Shown here: in pieces, positions 1 to 8,545 of the stretch | Layout of the letters: each line of letters opens with the position of its first letter | Position numbering within the stretch: position 1 is the stretch's first letter | Assembly: GCF_021739485.1 (NCBI RefSeq) | Contig: NZ_JAJFNK010000038.1 | Coordinates: forward strand, 1-48,730 | Origin: Alicyclobacillus tolerans | GTDB lineage: Bacteria > Bacillota > Bacilli > Alicyclobacillales > Alicyclobacillaceae | Reading direction: 5' to 3' | DNA: 48,730 nt | Position numbers and translations under genes: made by a program | Notes under the pieces: model-generated | Told to the model about the DNA's origin: nothing | What the model saw: only the letters and a program-made list of their open reading frames with translations | Database searches by the model: none

Positions 1-59
1 CTCAAATTGTCAATGTGCGTAATCGTGAGAATGAGAGAGTAAATAGAAGAAAACATTAA
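1..59 (+). CDS. Possible 3' end of an upstream gene (partial)
   Basis: The third frame is open from the window edge to a TAA at 57-59 and encodes a short basic, Asn/Arg-rich tail. It lies just before the maturation operon and could be the C-terminus of the preceding gene. So little is visible that chance is a real alternative. No family can be assigned. Confidence 0.2.
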   Translation, partial: QIVNVRNRENERVNRRKH

Positions 60-93
60 TTTATAGTGGGAGGTATGGGGTGAGAAGGTGACC

Positions 94-369
94 ATGGAAG
101 ACAGTCCTCACAAGTCTATCCAACTCATCATTCCACAGGAAGTGAGCCATTCCTTAGAGGAGCGTTTGATCTCCGAGGAAGACATTCAAAAAGTGATTGA
201 ATATGCGCAGAGGACCGGAAACAAGGTCCTAAACCGTGCCAACGGCCACACCTTGGCCTGCCTTACGCCAACTCGTGTCACGTATTGGGTGGAATACGCC
301 CAGCAGAGAGACGGCTATTTCATCTACAATGCTTACTCCCACCGGATGGTCGTGGAAGGCAATTCATGA
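94..369 (+). CDS. Small protein, first gene of the molybdo-hydroxylase maturation cluster
   Basis: About 91 residues, soluble, with no signal peptide or membrane segment. I do not recognise a named domain. The N-terminal third is charged and helical (SEEDIQKVIEYAQR) and the C-terminal half is rich in aromatic beta-type segments (TYWVEY, GYFIYNAYSHRMV). ATG 94 is preferred because GAGAAGG at 82-88 sits 5 nt upstream; GTG 88 in the same frame is the alternative. Its stop codon overlaps the ATG of the next gene (ATGA), so the two are translationally coupled. The context ties it to aldehyde oxidoreductase-type enzyme maturation; the exact role is unknown. Confidence 0.75.
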   Translation: MEDSPHKSIQLIIPQEVSHSLEERLISEEDIQKVIEYAQRTGNKVLNRANGHTLACLTPTRVTYWVEYAQQRDGYFIYNAYSHRMVVEGNS

Positions 370-563
370 AGACGACAGAACCAGCCTTTGAGTGTCTCAA
401 ATGCGGCCTTCCTTTGGAAGCAGGCAAAGTAACCGTTTCCTATTTGAACAGCAGTTTTCCAGTGGACTTGTTGAAATGCACACAGTGCGGATTTGTTTTG
501 ATTACTGAAGAACTGGCACTGGGCAAGATGCTGCAAGTGGAAAAGACCCTGGAAGACAAATAG
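366..563 (+). CDS. Small CxxC/CxxC redox or zinc-ribbon protein (DVU_1557-like)
   Basis: 65 residues with two CxxC knuckles (C10-C13 and C38-C41), the spacing of a zinc ribbon or rubredoxin-like metal site. The start ATG overlaps the previous stop. From memory, a small CxxC redox protein of this kind sits at the same place in the Desulfovibrio vulgaris DVU_1551-1557 cluster, followed by a methyltransferase as here. A role as electron or sulfur carrier for the downstream radical SAM enzyme is an inference. The cytoplasmic location follows from the lack of any export signal. Confidence 0.75.
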   Translation: MKTTEPAFECLKCGLPLEAGKVTVSYLNSSFPVDLLKCTQCGFVLITEELALGKMLQVEKTLEDK

Positions 564-589
564 GGTGCGCCGTTGGGAGGAGTACAGCT

Positions 590-1354
590 GTGAAGTCGTC
601 GGCACGGTGCGTTCTGTACGAAAACCGTGAAATTCGCGATGTGACTGGAGAAACCATCCGTCCGGGAGGATTCGTCCTGACAGACCGGGCGCAGTCGATA
701 TGCCGGTTTCCTCCTGGGGCCAGGGTCCTGGATGTGGGATGCGGCATGGGGGCCACCGTACAGCATTTGAGCCGCCAATATCATTTGAATGCAGTTGGTG
801 TGGACCCTTCGCCGCTCCTTTTGCAGCTCGGCCGAAACGGCAGCGAACAGGTGCCTCTCTTGGAAGCTGCGGGAGAAAACCTGCCTTTTTTGGACGAGGA
901 CATGGATGGCGTGTTTGCCGAGTGCACGCTGTCCTTAATGGATGAAGACCAGGCTTTGGCGGAGTTTTTTCGAGTTCTCAAGCCTGGCGGATACCTTGTA
1001 GTCGCAGATATATACGCCCGCAATTCAGAGGGCGTCGACGAACTTCAGCAGTTGCCGGTTGTCAGCTGCTTGACTGGAGCGATGCCTGCGCAACGGTTGA
1101 TTCGAAAAATTCAAGTAAGCGGTTTTGAAATCGTGTTGTGGGAAGACCAGTCCAGGTTGTTGGCTGAGTTGACAGCCCGGTTGATTTTTGCCAATAGCTC
1201 TCCGGCAGCTTTTTGGGGGGCAATGTGCCAGACAGGGGATTGTTCCGACATCCAACATGCTGTCCACGCGTCGAAGCCAGGTTACTTCCTCTTGATCGCC
1301 AAAAAGCCGCTGACACGACATCGGAAGGAGAATCAAGGTGCAGATGGGCGATGA
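590..1354 (+). CDS. Class I SAM-dependent methyltransferase (DVU_1556/TrsM-like)
   Basis: 254 residues starting at GTG 590 with GGAGG at 575-579. A Rossmann methyltransferase fold is shown by motif I VLDVGCGMG at residues 46-54, an acidic strand end (VGVDPSP) and a post-I region with ECTLSLMDE and FRVLKPGGYLVVAD, typical of the Methyltransf_11 family. The substrate is not predictable from sequence. Adjacent genes encode a small CxxC protein and a C-GCAxxG-C-C protein, and its last 17 nt overlap the next gene. In related clusters this methyltransferase is paired with a radical SAM enzyme, suggesting joint modification of a cofactor or protein; that is inference. Confidence 0.85.
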   Translation: MKSSARCVLYENREIRDVTGETIRPGGFVLTDRAQSICRFPPGARVLDVGCGMGATVQHLSRQYHLNAVGVDPSPLLLQLGRNGSEQVPLLEAAGENLPFLDEDMDGVFAECTLSLMDEDQALAEFFRVLKPGGYLVVADIYARNSEGVDELQQLPVVSCLTGAMPAQRLIRKIQVSGFEIVLWEDQSRLLAELTARLIFANSSPAAFWGAMCQTGDCSDIQHAVHASKPGYFLLIAKKPLTRHRKENQGADGR

Positions 1355-1781
1355 TTGGTTCCGCATGCTCGAACTGTACGGCCAGGGGCTGAACTGCAGC
1401 CAAATGTTAATTTCGCTGGGATTGACGGATATGGGAAAAGACAATCCAGACTTCGTCCAAGCTGTGGCTGGATTAGGCGGAGGGATTGGGTTTACGGGCA
1501 AGACCTGCGGCGCTTTAACGGGTGGGGCTTGTTTGCTCAGCCTTTACGCCAATGCGAGCGAAGAGAGTGACAAGGTGACGTCTGTTGCGATGATTGACGA
1601 ACTCGTTGACTGGTTTGAAACAGAGATGGGTCAAGCTCACGGCGGCATCAACTGTGAAGACATTCTCAGCGGGCCCTTGGAAGGCAGCGCTGCACCGCCC
1701 GGATGCGCTCAAATCGTCATCGATACCTATGCCAAAATCCAGGAGATTCTAGCTGATAACAGGAGTCAAACTGATGATTGA
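1338..1781 (+). CDS. C-GCAxxG-C-C family protein (DVU_1555-like)
   Basis: 147 residues, GTG start with GGAAGGAG seven bases upstream. It carries the conserved cysteine pattern of the C_GCAxxG_C_C family: C20 (GLNCSQ), C57 (GKTCGALTGG), C106 (INCEDIL) and C123 (PPGCAQ). Members are small cytoplasmic redox-associated proteins presumed to bind metal or a redox group. Overlaps of 17 nt with the upstream methyltransferase and 8 nt with the downstream radical SAM gene indicate co-translation. Its function in the maturation operon is unproven; electron transfer or cluster carriage is the obvious guess. Confidence 0.85.
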   Translation: MQMGDDWFRMLELYGQGLNCSQMLISLGLTDMGKDNPDFVQAVAGLGGGIGFTGKTCGALTGGACLLSLYANASEESDKVTSVAMIDELVDWFETEMGQAHGGINCEDILSGPLEGSAAPPGCAQIVIDTYAKIQEILADNRSQTDD

Positions 1782-3231
1782 CCAAACCCAAGAATTGTCG
1801 GAACAAGTACGTGAACAAGTGGCTCAACGAGTGCTGTCCCAAACGGAAAGTGTGTGCCCGGATTGTCTTCAAAAAATACCGGCATACCGGGTTTCTGAGG
1901 GGAAATTGGTGTTTCTTGAAAAGACCTGTCCCGAACACGGTGTGTTCCGTACGAAAATTTGGGAGGGAGGGCCGTCATTTGAGTCTTGGATACGCCCGAA
2001 AATTCCGGGCGTGATCCGCGTTCCATTGACCGAGGTGCGTCACGGCTGTCCTTTTGACTGCGGCCTTTGTTCGGACCATCGTCAGCACACCTGCACCGCC
2101 GTCATCGAGGTCACTCAGCGCTGCAACTTACACTGTACGTTTTGCTTTGCAGACGCGGGAGGCAAGAGGTTGGACCCGGACCAAGCACGCATCAAAACTT
2201 GGTACCAGCGATTGCTCGATACTGGCGGACCGTGCAACGTCCAAATTTCCGGCGGAGAGCCCACACTGCGCACTGACCTGCCTGAGATTATTGCGATGGG
2301 GCACTCTATGGGTTTTGGTTTCATCCAGTTAAATACCAATGGACTAAGGCTCAGCCGCGATCGGAAACTTCTAAATGCGTTGAAACAAGCGGGACTGTCC
2401 TCCGTTTTTTTGCAGTTTGACGGGACCGAACCTGAAATCTATCAAAAACTCAGAGGGCGCGACTTCTTGCAAGACAAACTGCGGGTCATCTCGATGTGCG
2501 GTGAACTGGGAATTGGCGTTGTCCTTGTCCCGACGTTGGTGGCTGGCGTCAACGACCACAATTTAGGGAGCATCATCGACTTCGCTTTGGAGAACATGCC
2601 GTACGTACGGGGTGTCCATTTCCAACCGGCGAGTTACTTCGGACGGATCCCGACCAGTCCTTCAAACGATACGCGGATCACCCTTCCTGAGGTCATGACC
2701 CGGATTGAGCAACAGACGAACGGCCGCATCAAAGCCGCAAATTTTCGGCCGCCCGGCTGTGAAAATGCGCTGTGTTCCTTTCACGGCAACTTTATCTTGA
2801 TGCCGGATAGGACTTTGACAGCTACAACGAGACACGAACCTGCGCTTGCTTGCTGTGCTCCCACAGAACGGGCCGAAGAAGGGGCACAGAAAGCGAAAGA
2901 GTTTGTTTCAAACCGGTGGGCTGCTGTTGAACAAGAAGCGTCAGAGTCGTTATGCGGATGTGAGTCCGGCTGCGACTCCAGCCAAAGTTCGCCGCCGCTC
3001 ATTCAACTCGACAGCATCGACCAATTTCTAAACCGGGCAAAAACCCACACCTTGGCGGTCTCTGCCATGGCCTTTCAGGATGCCTGGAACCTCGATTTAG
3101 AGCGCTTGAGAGATTGCTGCATCCACACTGTGGCACCGGACGGCAACTTGATTCCTTTTTGCGCGTACAACCTCACGGACAGCAACGGGAGATACCTGTA
3201 CCGCGGAAGGACGGCGCCTGTGTGCCCATAG
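1774..3231 (+). CDS. Radical SAM protein (TrsS-like)
   Basis: 485 residues. The radical SAM signature is CNLHCTFC (C117, C121, C124), followed by the GGE motif SGGEPTLR that binds SAM. An N-terminal zinc-type motif (C28-P-D-C31 and a later CPEHG) precedes the core, and a second cysteine run (CPFDCGLC) lies just before the radical SAM cysteines, an arrangement also seen in tetraether-synthase-like radical SAM proteins. The C-terminus has CGCESGC near residue 395 and a second domain ending in VAPDGNLIPFCAYN. In NCBI naming, members of this operon type are called radical SAM (seleno)protein TrsS. No in-frame TGA is present here, so this copy does not use selenocysteine. Substrate unknown. Confidence 0.88.
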   Translation: MIDQTQELSEQVREQVAQRVLSQTESVCPDCLQKIPAYRVSEGKLVFLEKTCPEHGVFRTKIWEGGPSFESWIRPKIPGVIRVPLTEVRHGCPFDCGLCSDHRQHTCTAVIEVTQRCNLHCTFCFADAGGKRLDPDQARIKTWYQRLLDTGGPCNVQISGGEPTLRTDLPEIIAMGHSMGFGFIQLNTNGLRLSRDRKLLNALKQAGLSSVFLQFDGTEPEIYQKLRGRDFLQDKLRVISMCGELGIGVVLVPTLVAGVNDHNLGSIIDFALENMPYVRGVHFQPASYFGRIPTSPSNDTRITLPEVMTRIEQQTNGRIKAANFRPPGCENALCSFHGNFILMPDRTLTATTRHEPALACCAPTERAEEGAQKAKEFVSNRWAAVEQEASESLCGCESGCDSSQSSPPLIQLDSIDQFLNRAKTHTLAVSAMAFQDAWNLDLERLRDCCIHTVAPDGNLIPFCAYNLTDSNGRYLYRGRTAPVCP

Positions 3232-3259
3232 GACAGCAGGATGTGGTTGGAATGGGGCT

Positions 3260-4660
3260 TTGACATTGATCCATACAACGCCTTTAGAAGAGTGGATTCG
3301 CGGAAAAATCTCGCACATAAGCGGGATGAATGCGTACAAAAGCGGAAATGCGCACAGTTTTTCGCGAGAGCAGGGACCGTTGACCCGGGCCCTTCTTGAA
3401 AGCTATCAACTGGTGAAGCTGCGTGACACCATCCGTCTGGCCAGGTCAAACAGTTCCTTCTACCGGGACCGCCTTGCCGAATTTCCACCGGAGAAAATCA
3501 AGTCTTTGCGGGATTTGCAGAGTCTGCCTTTTACAACAGCGGACGACATCCGGGAAAGTCCAATGCGGTTTGTTTGCTGTTCCCAGGACGAAATCCGGCG
3601 AATCGTCACATTGGAGAGTTCCGGAACGACCGGGTTGCCAAAACGGATATTTTTTACGGCAGACGACCAAGAGCTTACGAAGGACTTTTTTCACCACGCT
3701 TTGGGTGTTGTTGCAAAACCTGGCGACAAGGTGCTGGTCTTGCTGCCTGGAGAGCGTCCGGGAAGCGTAGGCGAGCTGTTTGCCGACGGTGCGCTGCGAA
3801 TGGATGTTACGCCTGTTGCGCACGGGTTTGTCCAAGACCCTGAGGAAGCACTTGGGGTTATGGAACGGGAGAAAATTGACACATTGCTCGGAACCCCCGT
3901 TCAAGTGTTGGCGCTGGCTTCTTACGAAGCGCCCGGGGAAAACAAATTTCGAACTCATGTCAAGAATGTCATCCTCAACACGGACCATGCTCCAAAGGCG
4001 GTAACGAAGCGGATCCAGCAAAAGTGGAGTTGCCGGGTCTTTAATCATTACGCAATGACGGAAATGGGGCTCGGCGGCGGGTTGGAATGCGAAGCCTTCG
4101 ACGGATACCACATGAGGGAGGCAGACTTGCTGTTTGAGGTTGTCGACCCTGTCACTGGAGAGACCCTTCCCGACGGTGAAGAGGGCGAAGTGGTCTTTAC
4201 TACGTTGACTCGCCAAGCCATGCCTCTCATCCGCTACCGCACGGGAGACTTTGGGAGGCTTATCCCGGAACCGTGTCCTTGCGGCACAGTTTTGAAAAGA
4301 ATGGGACGGGTCAAGGACCGGCTCACTGGCAAAGTGGTTCTGGCGGGGGGAGGTTTTATCAGCATGTCCGTGCTCGATGAAGTGTTGTTTTCGATCCCGG
4401 GCGTGGTAAACCTTCGAGCTGTCATTTCCTCTGCCAGCCAGGGCGATGCTTTATCGGTACAAGTCCAGGCAACGGCTTGGTCCGCGTCAACGACTGTTGA
4501 ACTCGTACGTAACGCGCTGCTTGCGATCCCGGTGGTTGCCCAAAAAATTCGCGACGGGATGCTTGTGGTTCAACCCGTTGAAGTGGACTTCTCCGCCTCC
4601 GTGTGGAGACCCGCCAAGCGGTGCATCCAAGACATTCGCATCGGGAGTGGACGCAAATGA
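3260..4660 (+). CDS. AMP-dependent CoA ligase, phenylacetate-CoA ligase type (DVU_1553-like)
   Basis: 466 residues from TTG 3260; the N-terminus TTPLEEWI matches the usual start of the family, and ATG 3326 would lose it. Adenylate-forming motifs are visible: SSGTTGLPKRIFF (P-loop-like), NHYAMTEMGLGG, and YRTGDFGRL followed by KDRLTGK. The family adenylates a carboxylate and transfers it to CoA. Finding such a ligase inside a molybdenum-hydroxylase maturation operon is unusual; it could activate the carboxylic acid product of an aldehyde oxidoreductase or act on a cofactor. The start has only a weak SD. It overlaps the xdhC start by 4 nt. Confidence 0.85.
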   Translation: MTLIHTTPLEEWIRGKISHISGMNAYKSGNAHSFSREQGPLTRALLESYQLVKLRDTIRLARSNSSFYRDRLAEFPPEKIKSLRDLQSLPFTTADDIRESPMRFVCCSQDEIRRIVTLESSGTTGLPKRIFFTADDQELTKDFFHHALGVVAKPGDKVLVLLPGERPGSVGELFADGALRMDVTPVAHGFVQDPEEALGVMEREKIDTLLGTPVQVLALASYEAPGENKFRTHVKNVILNTDHAPKAVTKRIQQKWSCRVFNHYAMTEMGLGGGLECEAFDGYHMREADLLFEVVDPVTGETLPDGEEGEVVFTTLTRQAMPLIRYRTGDFGRLIPEPCPCGTVLKRMGRVKDRLTGKVVLAGGGFISMSVLDEVLFSIPGVVNLRAVISSASQGDALSVQVQATAWSASTTVELVRNALLAIPVVAQKIRDGMLVVQPVEVDFSASVWRPAKRCIQDIRIGSGRK

Positions 4661-5712
4661 AAACCTTGTATGACGCCTGTGCTCGCTTGCTTGACGGCGG
4701 AGAAGACGTGGTCATGGCCACCATTGTGAATAAACAGGGGTCAGCTCCGCGAAGCACGGGAGCGAAAATGTTGGTGCAAAGAAATACGGATACCGTCGGC
4801 ACGATTGGGGGCGGTTTGCTCGAAGCCAAAGTTGTTCTGGATGCGGATGAAGTGTTTCACACAGGCCACTCCGTCATTCGAAGATATGACCTCACCGGGA
4901 CAGACGTCGCGGCTACAGACATGATTTGCGGCGGGCGAGTCGAGGTGTTTATCGATTACCTGTCTTCGAGCGCGCCGTGGAATGCGGAAATTTTCTTCGC
5001 ATTGGACCATCTGTACCGAAATGGGGGAAATGCCGTTCTGGTCAGGGCACTCGCCGCCGTTGCAAGTGGTCAGGTTGGATTCAATCACTGCCTTTTATTC
5101 CCGGACGGCCGACAAACCGGCTTTCCGATTGCGGGTCCACTCAGCGACCGTCTGTTTCAGGAGACTCAAGATGGGGCTTTAAAACCCGTTCGGGTGGACG
5201 GGACCGACTACTTTGTCGAACCCATCCGTTCTCTGGGCGTCGTCTACCTGTTTGGGGCGGGACACGTAGCTCAGCAAGTGGCCAGGTTAACCTCCATGGT
5301 GGACTTTCGAACAGTCGTTTTGGATGACCGGGCAGATTTTGCGAGCCGCGAGCGTTTCCCTGACGCGGACGAACTCGTCGCTGTGGATGGTTTTGAGCAG
5401 TGCATTAAAGACCTGCCCATTGCACAAGACAGCTACCTCGTCATCGTGACCCGCGGACATCTGCACGACCTGACGGTGCTGGCTCAGGCCGTAAAATCGG
5501 AGGCATGTTACATTGGCCTCATCAGCAGCCGCAGGAAACGCGAGATGCTATATCGGGCTTTGCGTGAATCGGGGGTGGCTGATGAAGAGTTGAAGAGAGT
5601 TCACTCGCCGATTGGTGTTGACATAGGCGCTCAAACGCCGGAAGAAATTGCGGTGAGCATTGTGGCCGAGCTCATTCAAGTCAGGGGGAAACGTCGAGGT
5701 GCAAAAAGGTAA
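4657..5712 (+). CDS. XdhC/CoxI family molybdenum hydroxylase maturation factor
   Basis: 351 residues, ATG 4657 overlapping the previous stop (ATGA) with a GGGAG site upstream. The N-terminal XdhC_CoxI domain has KQGSAPRSTGAKM and GTIGGGLLEA; the C-terminal Rossmann domain has YLFGAGHVAQQV and ends with GLISSRRKREML, both hallmarks of the family. XdhC proteins bind molybdenum cofactor, help install the terminal sulfido ligand and insert the cofactor into xanthine dehydrogenase or aldehyde oxidoreductase. This is the strongest indicator of what the operon serves. No molybdo-enzyme subunit lies in the window, so the target gene must be elsewhere, probably just upstream. Confidence 0.92.
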   Translation: MKTLYDACARLLDGGEDVVMATIVNKQGSAPRSTGAKMLVQRNTDTVGTIGGGLLEAKVVLDADEVFHTGHSVIRRYDLTGTDVAATDMICGGRVEVFIDYLSSSAPWNAEIFFALDHLYRNGGNAVLVRALAAVASGQVGFNHCLLFPDGRQTGFPIAGPLSDRLFQETQDGALKPVRVDGTDYFVEPIRSLGVVYLFGAGHVAQQVARLTSMVDFRTVVLDDRADFASRERFPDADELVAVDGFEQCIKDLPIAQDSYLVIVTRGHLHDLTVLAQAVKSEACYIGLISSRRKREMLYRALRESGVADEELKRVHSPIGVDIGAQTPEEIAVSIVAELIQVRGKRRGAKR

Positions 5713-6343
5713 AGGAACCGCGGCCATCATCTTGGCCGCTGGATTTTCATCGCGCATGGGAGATTTTAAGCCGCTGCTCCCGTTTGGGTCCGAAACCGCG
5801 ATCGACCGCGTCATCCGCGCCTTCCATGAAGCCCACATCCAAGAGATCGCGGTGGTTGCGGGTTACAGGGCTCAACAAATTGCTCAGGCGGTCCGGCGGT
5901 GGGGAGTGAAGACCGTTTACAACCCCCGCTACCAAGAAGGGATGTATTCGTCCATTCAGACGGGTGTGGCCAGTTTAGGGGCAGACGTAGAAGCATTTTT
6001 CTTGCTGCCCGCGGACTACCCTCTCGTCACGTCCGCCACCTTGGAGAATATGCTCGATGCTTGCCCTGCCGACAGGGACAAAATTGTCTATCCGGTCTTT
6101 GACGGGAAACGGGGCCACCCGCCTTTGATTTCTGTTTGCTACGCGGATGAAATCCAACACGGTCCCGCACCACAGGGGCTTCAGGGGCTGCTGCGCAAGT
6201 ACGAGAGCTGTGCTGTGGAGGTAGCCGTGGAAGACGAAGGGGTGCTGTTGGACATGGATACCCCAGCTGACTATAAGCACCTTCTCCATCATTGTTGCGA
6301 GTCTTGTCATGGGATGCAACGCGCAAATTTCACTATTACGTAA
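5699..6343 (+). CDS. MobA-like NTP transferase (molybdenum cofactor cytidylyltransferase type, DVU_1551-like)
   Basis: 214 residues from GTG 5699, overlapping xdhC by 14 nt; AGGGGG about ten bases upstream supports this start over ATG 5660. The N-terminal nucleotide-binding motif LAAGFSSRMGDFKPLLP is that of the MobA/MocA family, followed by VAGYRAQQI and a metal-binding region FFLLPADYPLV. MocA transfers CMP to molybdopterin to give the MCD cofactor used by xanthine dehydrogenase-family enzymes, consistent with XdhC next door. The C-terminal tail (CCESC) is cysteine-rich and odd. GTP versus CTP use cannot be settled by eye. Confidence 0.88.
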   Translation: MQKGKGTAAIILAAGFSSRMGDFKPLLPFGSETAIDRVIRAFHEAHIQEIAVVAGYRAQQIAQAVRRWGVKTVYNPRYQEGMYSSIQTGVASLGADVEAFFLLPADYPLVTSATLENMLDACPADRDKIVYPVFDGKRGHPPLISVCYADEIQHGPAPQGLQGLLRKYESCAVEVAVEDEGVLLDMDTPADYKHLLHHCCESCHGMQRANFTIT

Positions 6344-6435
6344 CGGATTTGGCACAAAATTTCAAATGTATTTCCTCCAAAGCACGGCAGGAACGCTAAA
6401 ATTCATATTGAAACCCATGGTGTGGAGGAGGACTT

Positions 6436-7059
6436 ATGAGGTCAAAGTCACTGCGATTCAGTTTCTATGGTTTGGTCGCTGCACTTCTTCTTGCACTTAT
6501 TGGTGGAATCGTTTACATGCTTCGAGCAGGGGGCGGGTCTTTGCCTGTCATTGGACAGGAGCCAAACTTCACGGCGACCAATGTCATCAGTGGGCAGGAC
6601 GTTTCAATGGGGAACTTAAATGGAAAGATCGTTCTCATTACTTGGTATTACACCCATTGTACGGACGAATGCCCATTGACCATGTACCGCTTTTCACAAA
6701 TTCAGGATCAGTTAGAGAAGCAGGGATTATTCGGCAAAAAGGTTGTACTCATTGCAATGACGCTCGATCCAACCCGCGATACTCCTCCCGTCATCAAGCA
6801 GTATGGAGAGCATTTTAAGGCCAATTTCAACGGATGGTACTTTCTTCGGGCGACGCCAACCCAAACGATTCAAATCCTTAACAAGTGGGGAATTCAGGTC
6901 AAGCCCAGTACGGACAAGGAGTTCATTGAGCACACGTCAAAAACCGATCTCATTGACCAGAACGGCAACATTCGAGCAGCCTATAACACGGCGAATTTGG
7001 ACCCGCAGCAAGTCGTGGCCAATATCAATAGTCTGGTTTCGAGAATGAGTTGGTTGTAA
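6436..7059 (+). CDS. SCO1/SenC family membrane-anchored thioredoxin-like protein
   Basis: 207 residues, ATG 6436 after a strong GGAGGAGG at 6423-6430. A single N-terminal membrane anchor (residues about 10-30) is followed by an extracytoplasmic thioredoxin fold. The copper-binding CxxxC is C75-TDE-C79 in the HCTDECPL context, and the conserved histidine is H166 in FIEHTS, so all three copper ligands are present. SCO1 proteins deliver copper to the CuA site of cytochrome oxidase or act as redox sensors. No oxidase genes are adjacent. A monocistronic unit is likely given the downstream hairpin. Confidence 0.9.
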   Translation: MRSKSLRFSFYGLVAALLLALIGGIVYMLRAGGGSLPVIGQEPNFTATNVISGQDVSMGNLNGKIVLITWYYTHCTDECPLTMYRFSQIQDQLEKQGLFGKKVVLIAMTLDPTRDTPPVIKQYGEHFKANFNGWYFLRATPTQTIQILNKWGIQVKPSTDKEFIEHTSKTDLIDQNGNIRAAYNTANLDPQQVVANINSLVSRMSWL

Positions 7060-7152
7060 GGCGAGTGTTGGAATCAACTGCAGAGGGTATTAGAATGTGT
7101 GAACTTTGCGTCGCTACAATCCTGTGGACTTTTTGAACAGAACACTCCTTGG

Positions 7153-7173
7153 AGGGCCGTACCCGGCCCTTTG
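7153..7173 (+). terminator. Candidate terminator between SCO1 gene and ZIP gene
   Basis: A 7-bp GC-rich stem (AGGGCCG / CGGCCCT) with a TACC loop, followed by only TTGATT. It lies between the converging SCO1-like and ZIP genes. The U-tract is poor, so efficiency is doubtful. Confidence 0.45.
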
Positions 7174-7175
7174 AT

Positions 7176-8024
7176 TCATCCCCTTCCAAATACACTCGAA
7201 AGGGAATTCAGAACAAACATGATGGCCAATCCGATGAGGAACCAGTTTCGCGTCAAACGGGGTTGCGCGGATTCGCGAAGAGTAGGCAAGAGTTCAGCAA
7301 ACGCGACATAGAGCATAGCACCGGCCACAAAGCCCGTAGCAACGTCAATGACCTGCGCGGAAGATTGGTCTGCGAGAAAAATACCTAGGAATACTCCGAG
7401 AAGAGTACAAACGGCAGGAATGATGAGTATTCGTCGTATTTTTATCCGGTCCCGAGGAAAAACACTGCCCAAAGCCAGACCCCATAGCACACCTTCCGGA
7501 AGTTTGTGCAAAATCATCGCGAGTGAAAAACCAAGTGTATTCCAACTTAGATGCTGAAACGTCAGCGCCACAGCGGCGCCTTCTAAAAAGGTGTGAAACG
7601 AAAGAGCAGCGGCGAGCACAACTGCGCTGACCGGGGTGAAACGAAGCATGAGGTGTGCTTCCCCAGCTTGCCCGGTGTGCAGGGAACTGGATGTCGCGTC
7701 TTGGGAAGCAGCGGCGAGTTGATGGTCTTGTTCACGGTCAAACCAAACGTCTGACAAATGCGTGGCCGCCCACAGAACCAGTGCCCCCAGGAAGATCCAA
7801 AGAGGGGTTTGACGGCCGTTTCCAGCCCAGGCATCGGGCAAAAAGTCCAGACAAACCGCTGTGAAAAATGCCCCGGTTCCGAATGCAAAAACACGTGTCA
7901 TTGTCGCGCTTTGCTTCGCGTCAACATCCGAACGCAGTGCCAGATGTGCACCCACGACGATGGATGCAGCGGCCAAGACGCCGACGAGTACAGCACCCCA
8001 TTGTTGTACGAGTTCAAGTATCAT
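7176..8024 (-). CDS. ZIP family divalent metal transporter
   Basis: 282 residues, ATG with GAGG eight bases upstream. It has about eight membrane segments and the ZIP metal-site signatures in TM4 (SFHTFLEGAAV) and TM5 (MILHKLPEGV), where His and Glu residues form the binuclear transport site. A cytoplasmic loop around residues 100-120 carries His/Glu/Asp residues (DREQDHQLAAAS). ZIP proteins move Zn, Fe or Mn into the cytoplasm; specificity is not readable. The gene converges with the SCO1 gene. No Fur/Zur-type box was recognised in the upstream gap. Confidence 0.9.
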   Translation of the reverse strand: MILELVQQWGAVLVGVLAAASIVVGAHLALRSDVDAKQSATMTRVFAFGTGAFFTAVCLDFLPDAWAGNGRQTPLWIFLGALVLWAATHLSDVWFDREQDHQLAAASQDATSSSLHTGQAGEAHLMLRFTPVSAVVLAAALSFHTFLEGAAVALTFQHLSWNTLGFSLAMILHKLPEGVLWGLALGSVFPRDRIKIRRILIIPAVCTLLGVFLGIFLADQSSAQVIDVATGFVAGAMLYVAFAELLPTLRESAQPRLTRNWFLIGLAIMFVLNSLSSVFGRG

Positions 8025-8545
8025 TTTTCAATCCTCGGACGGACCAAAACAAATTCCCCGGCGGTTGCAGCCGATATCGACACGAACTGGTTCATGAACG
8101 ATGCGCGGCATCCGCGACCGTAAGTATGTTGCGTTTTCACGAAGTACACCTCCAATCCGTCATGCCTTATACTTATGGTCTGCGCGCATCTTGCATGACA
8201 CGGGTGATTTTTCAAGGCAAAGGGCATCAACCTTGGCCGTTGGCTCCCGTACACCAACATTTAGTCCTCCTGACACATCCTTCTATTTAGACCCCTTTGT
8301 TTGCAAAATCGACACGGAATCTTACCTGAAGTTTCAAATCCATCCCTAATTCACGGCTTAAATCTGTTTCGCTGGAGCGTTAAAATGCGTTTGGGTTAGA
8401 AATGGTTCAAGATAACTAGTTCAGTTGGCGGTAAGCTGCCTATGTCTTAGACCATCATAAGTTGGTCTGTCTTTATCTGTAGAACGGCGCCGAGTTTCTA
8501 TAAATTGTGGATCATGAGTAACGGGAAAAATACACGAAAGGACTG
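8025..8545. other. Intergenic region, no recognised gene
   Basis: About 520 bp between the divergent ZIP and membrane-protein genes. Several short open frames occur, none with a convincing start, SD or protein pattern. It must hold the promoters of both flanking genes, but I see no clear consensus elements, riboswitch or repeat. Confidence 0.5.

Noticed and set aside
1774..3231. Selenocysteine in the radical SAM protein
   Set aside because: The frame has no internal TGA, and no SECIS-like signal was looked for or needed.
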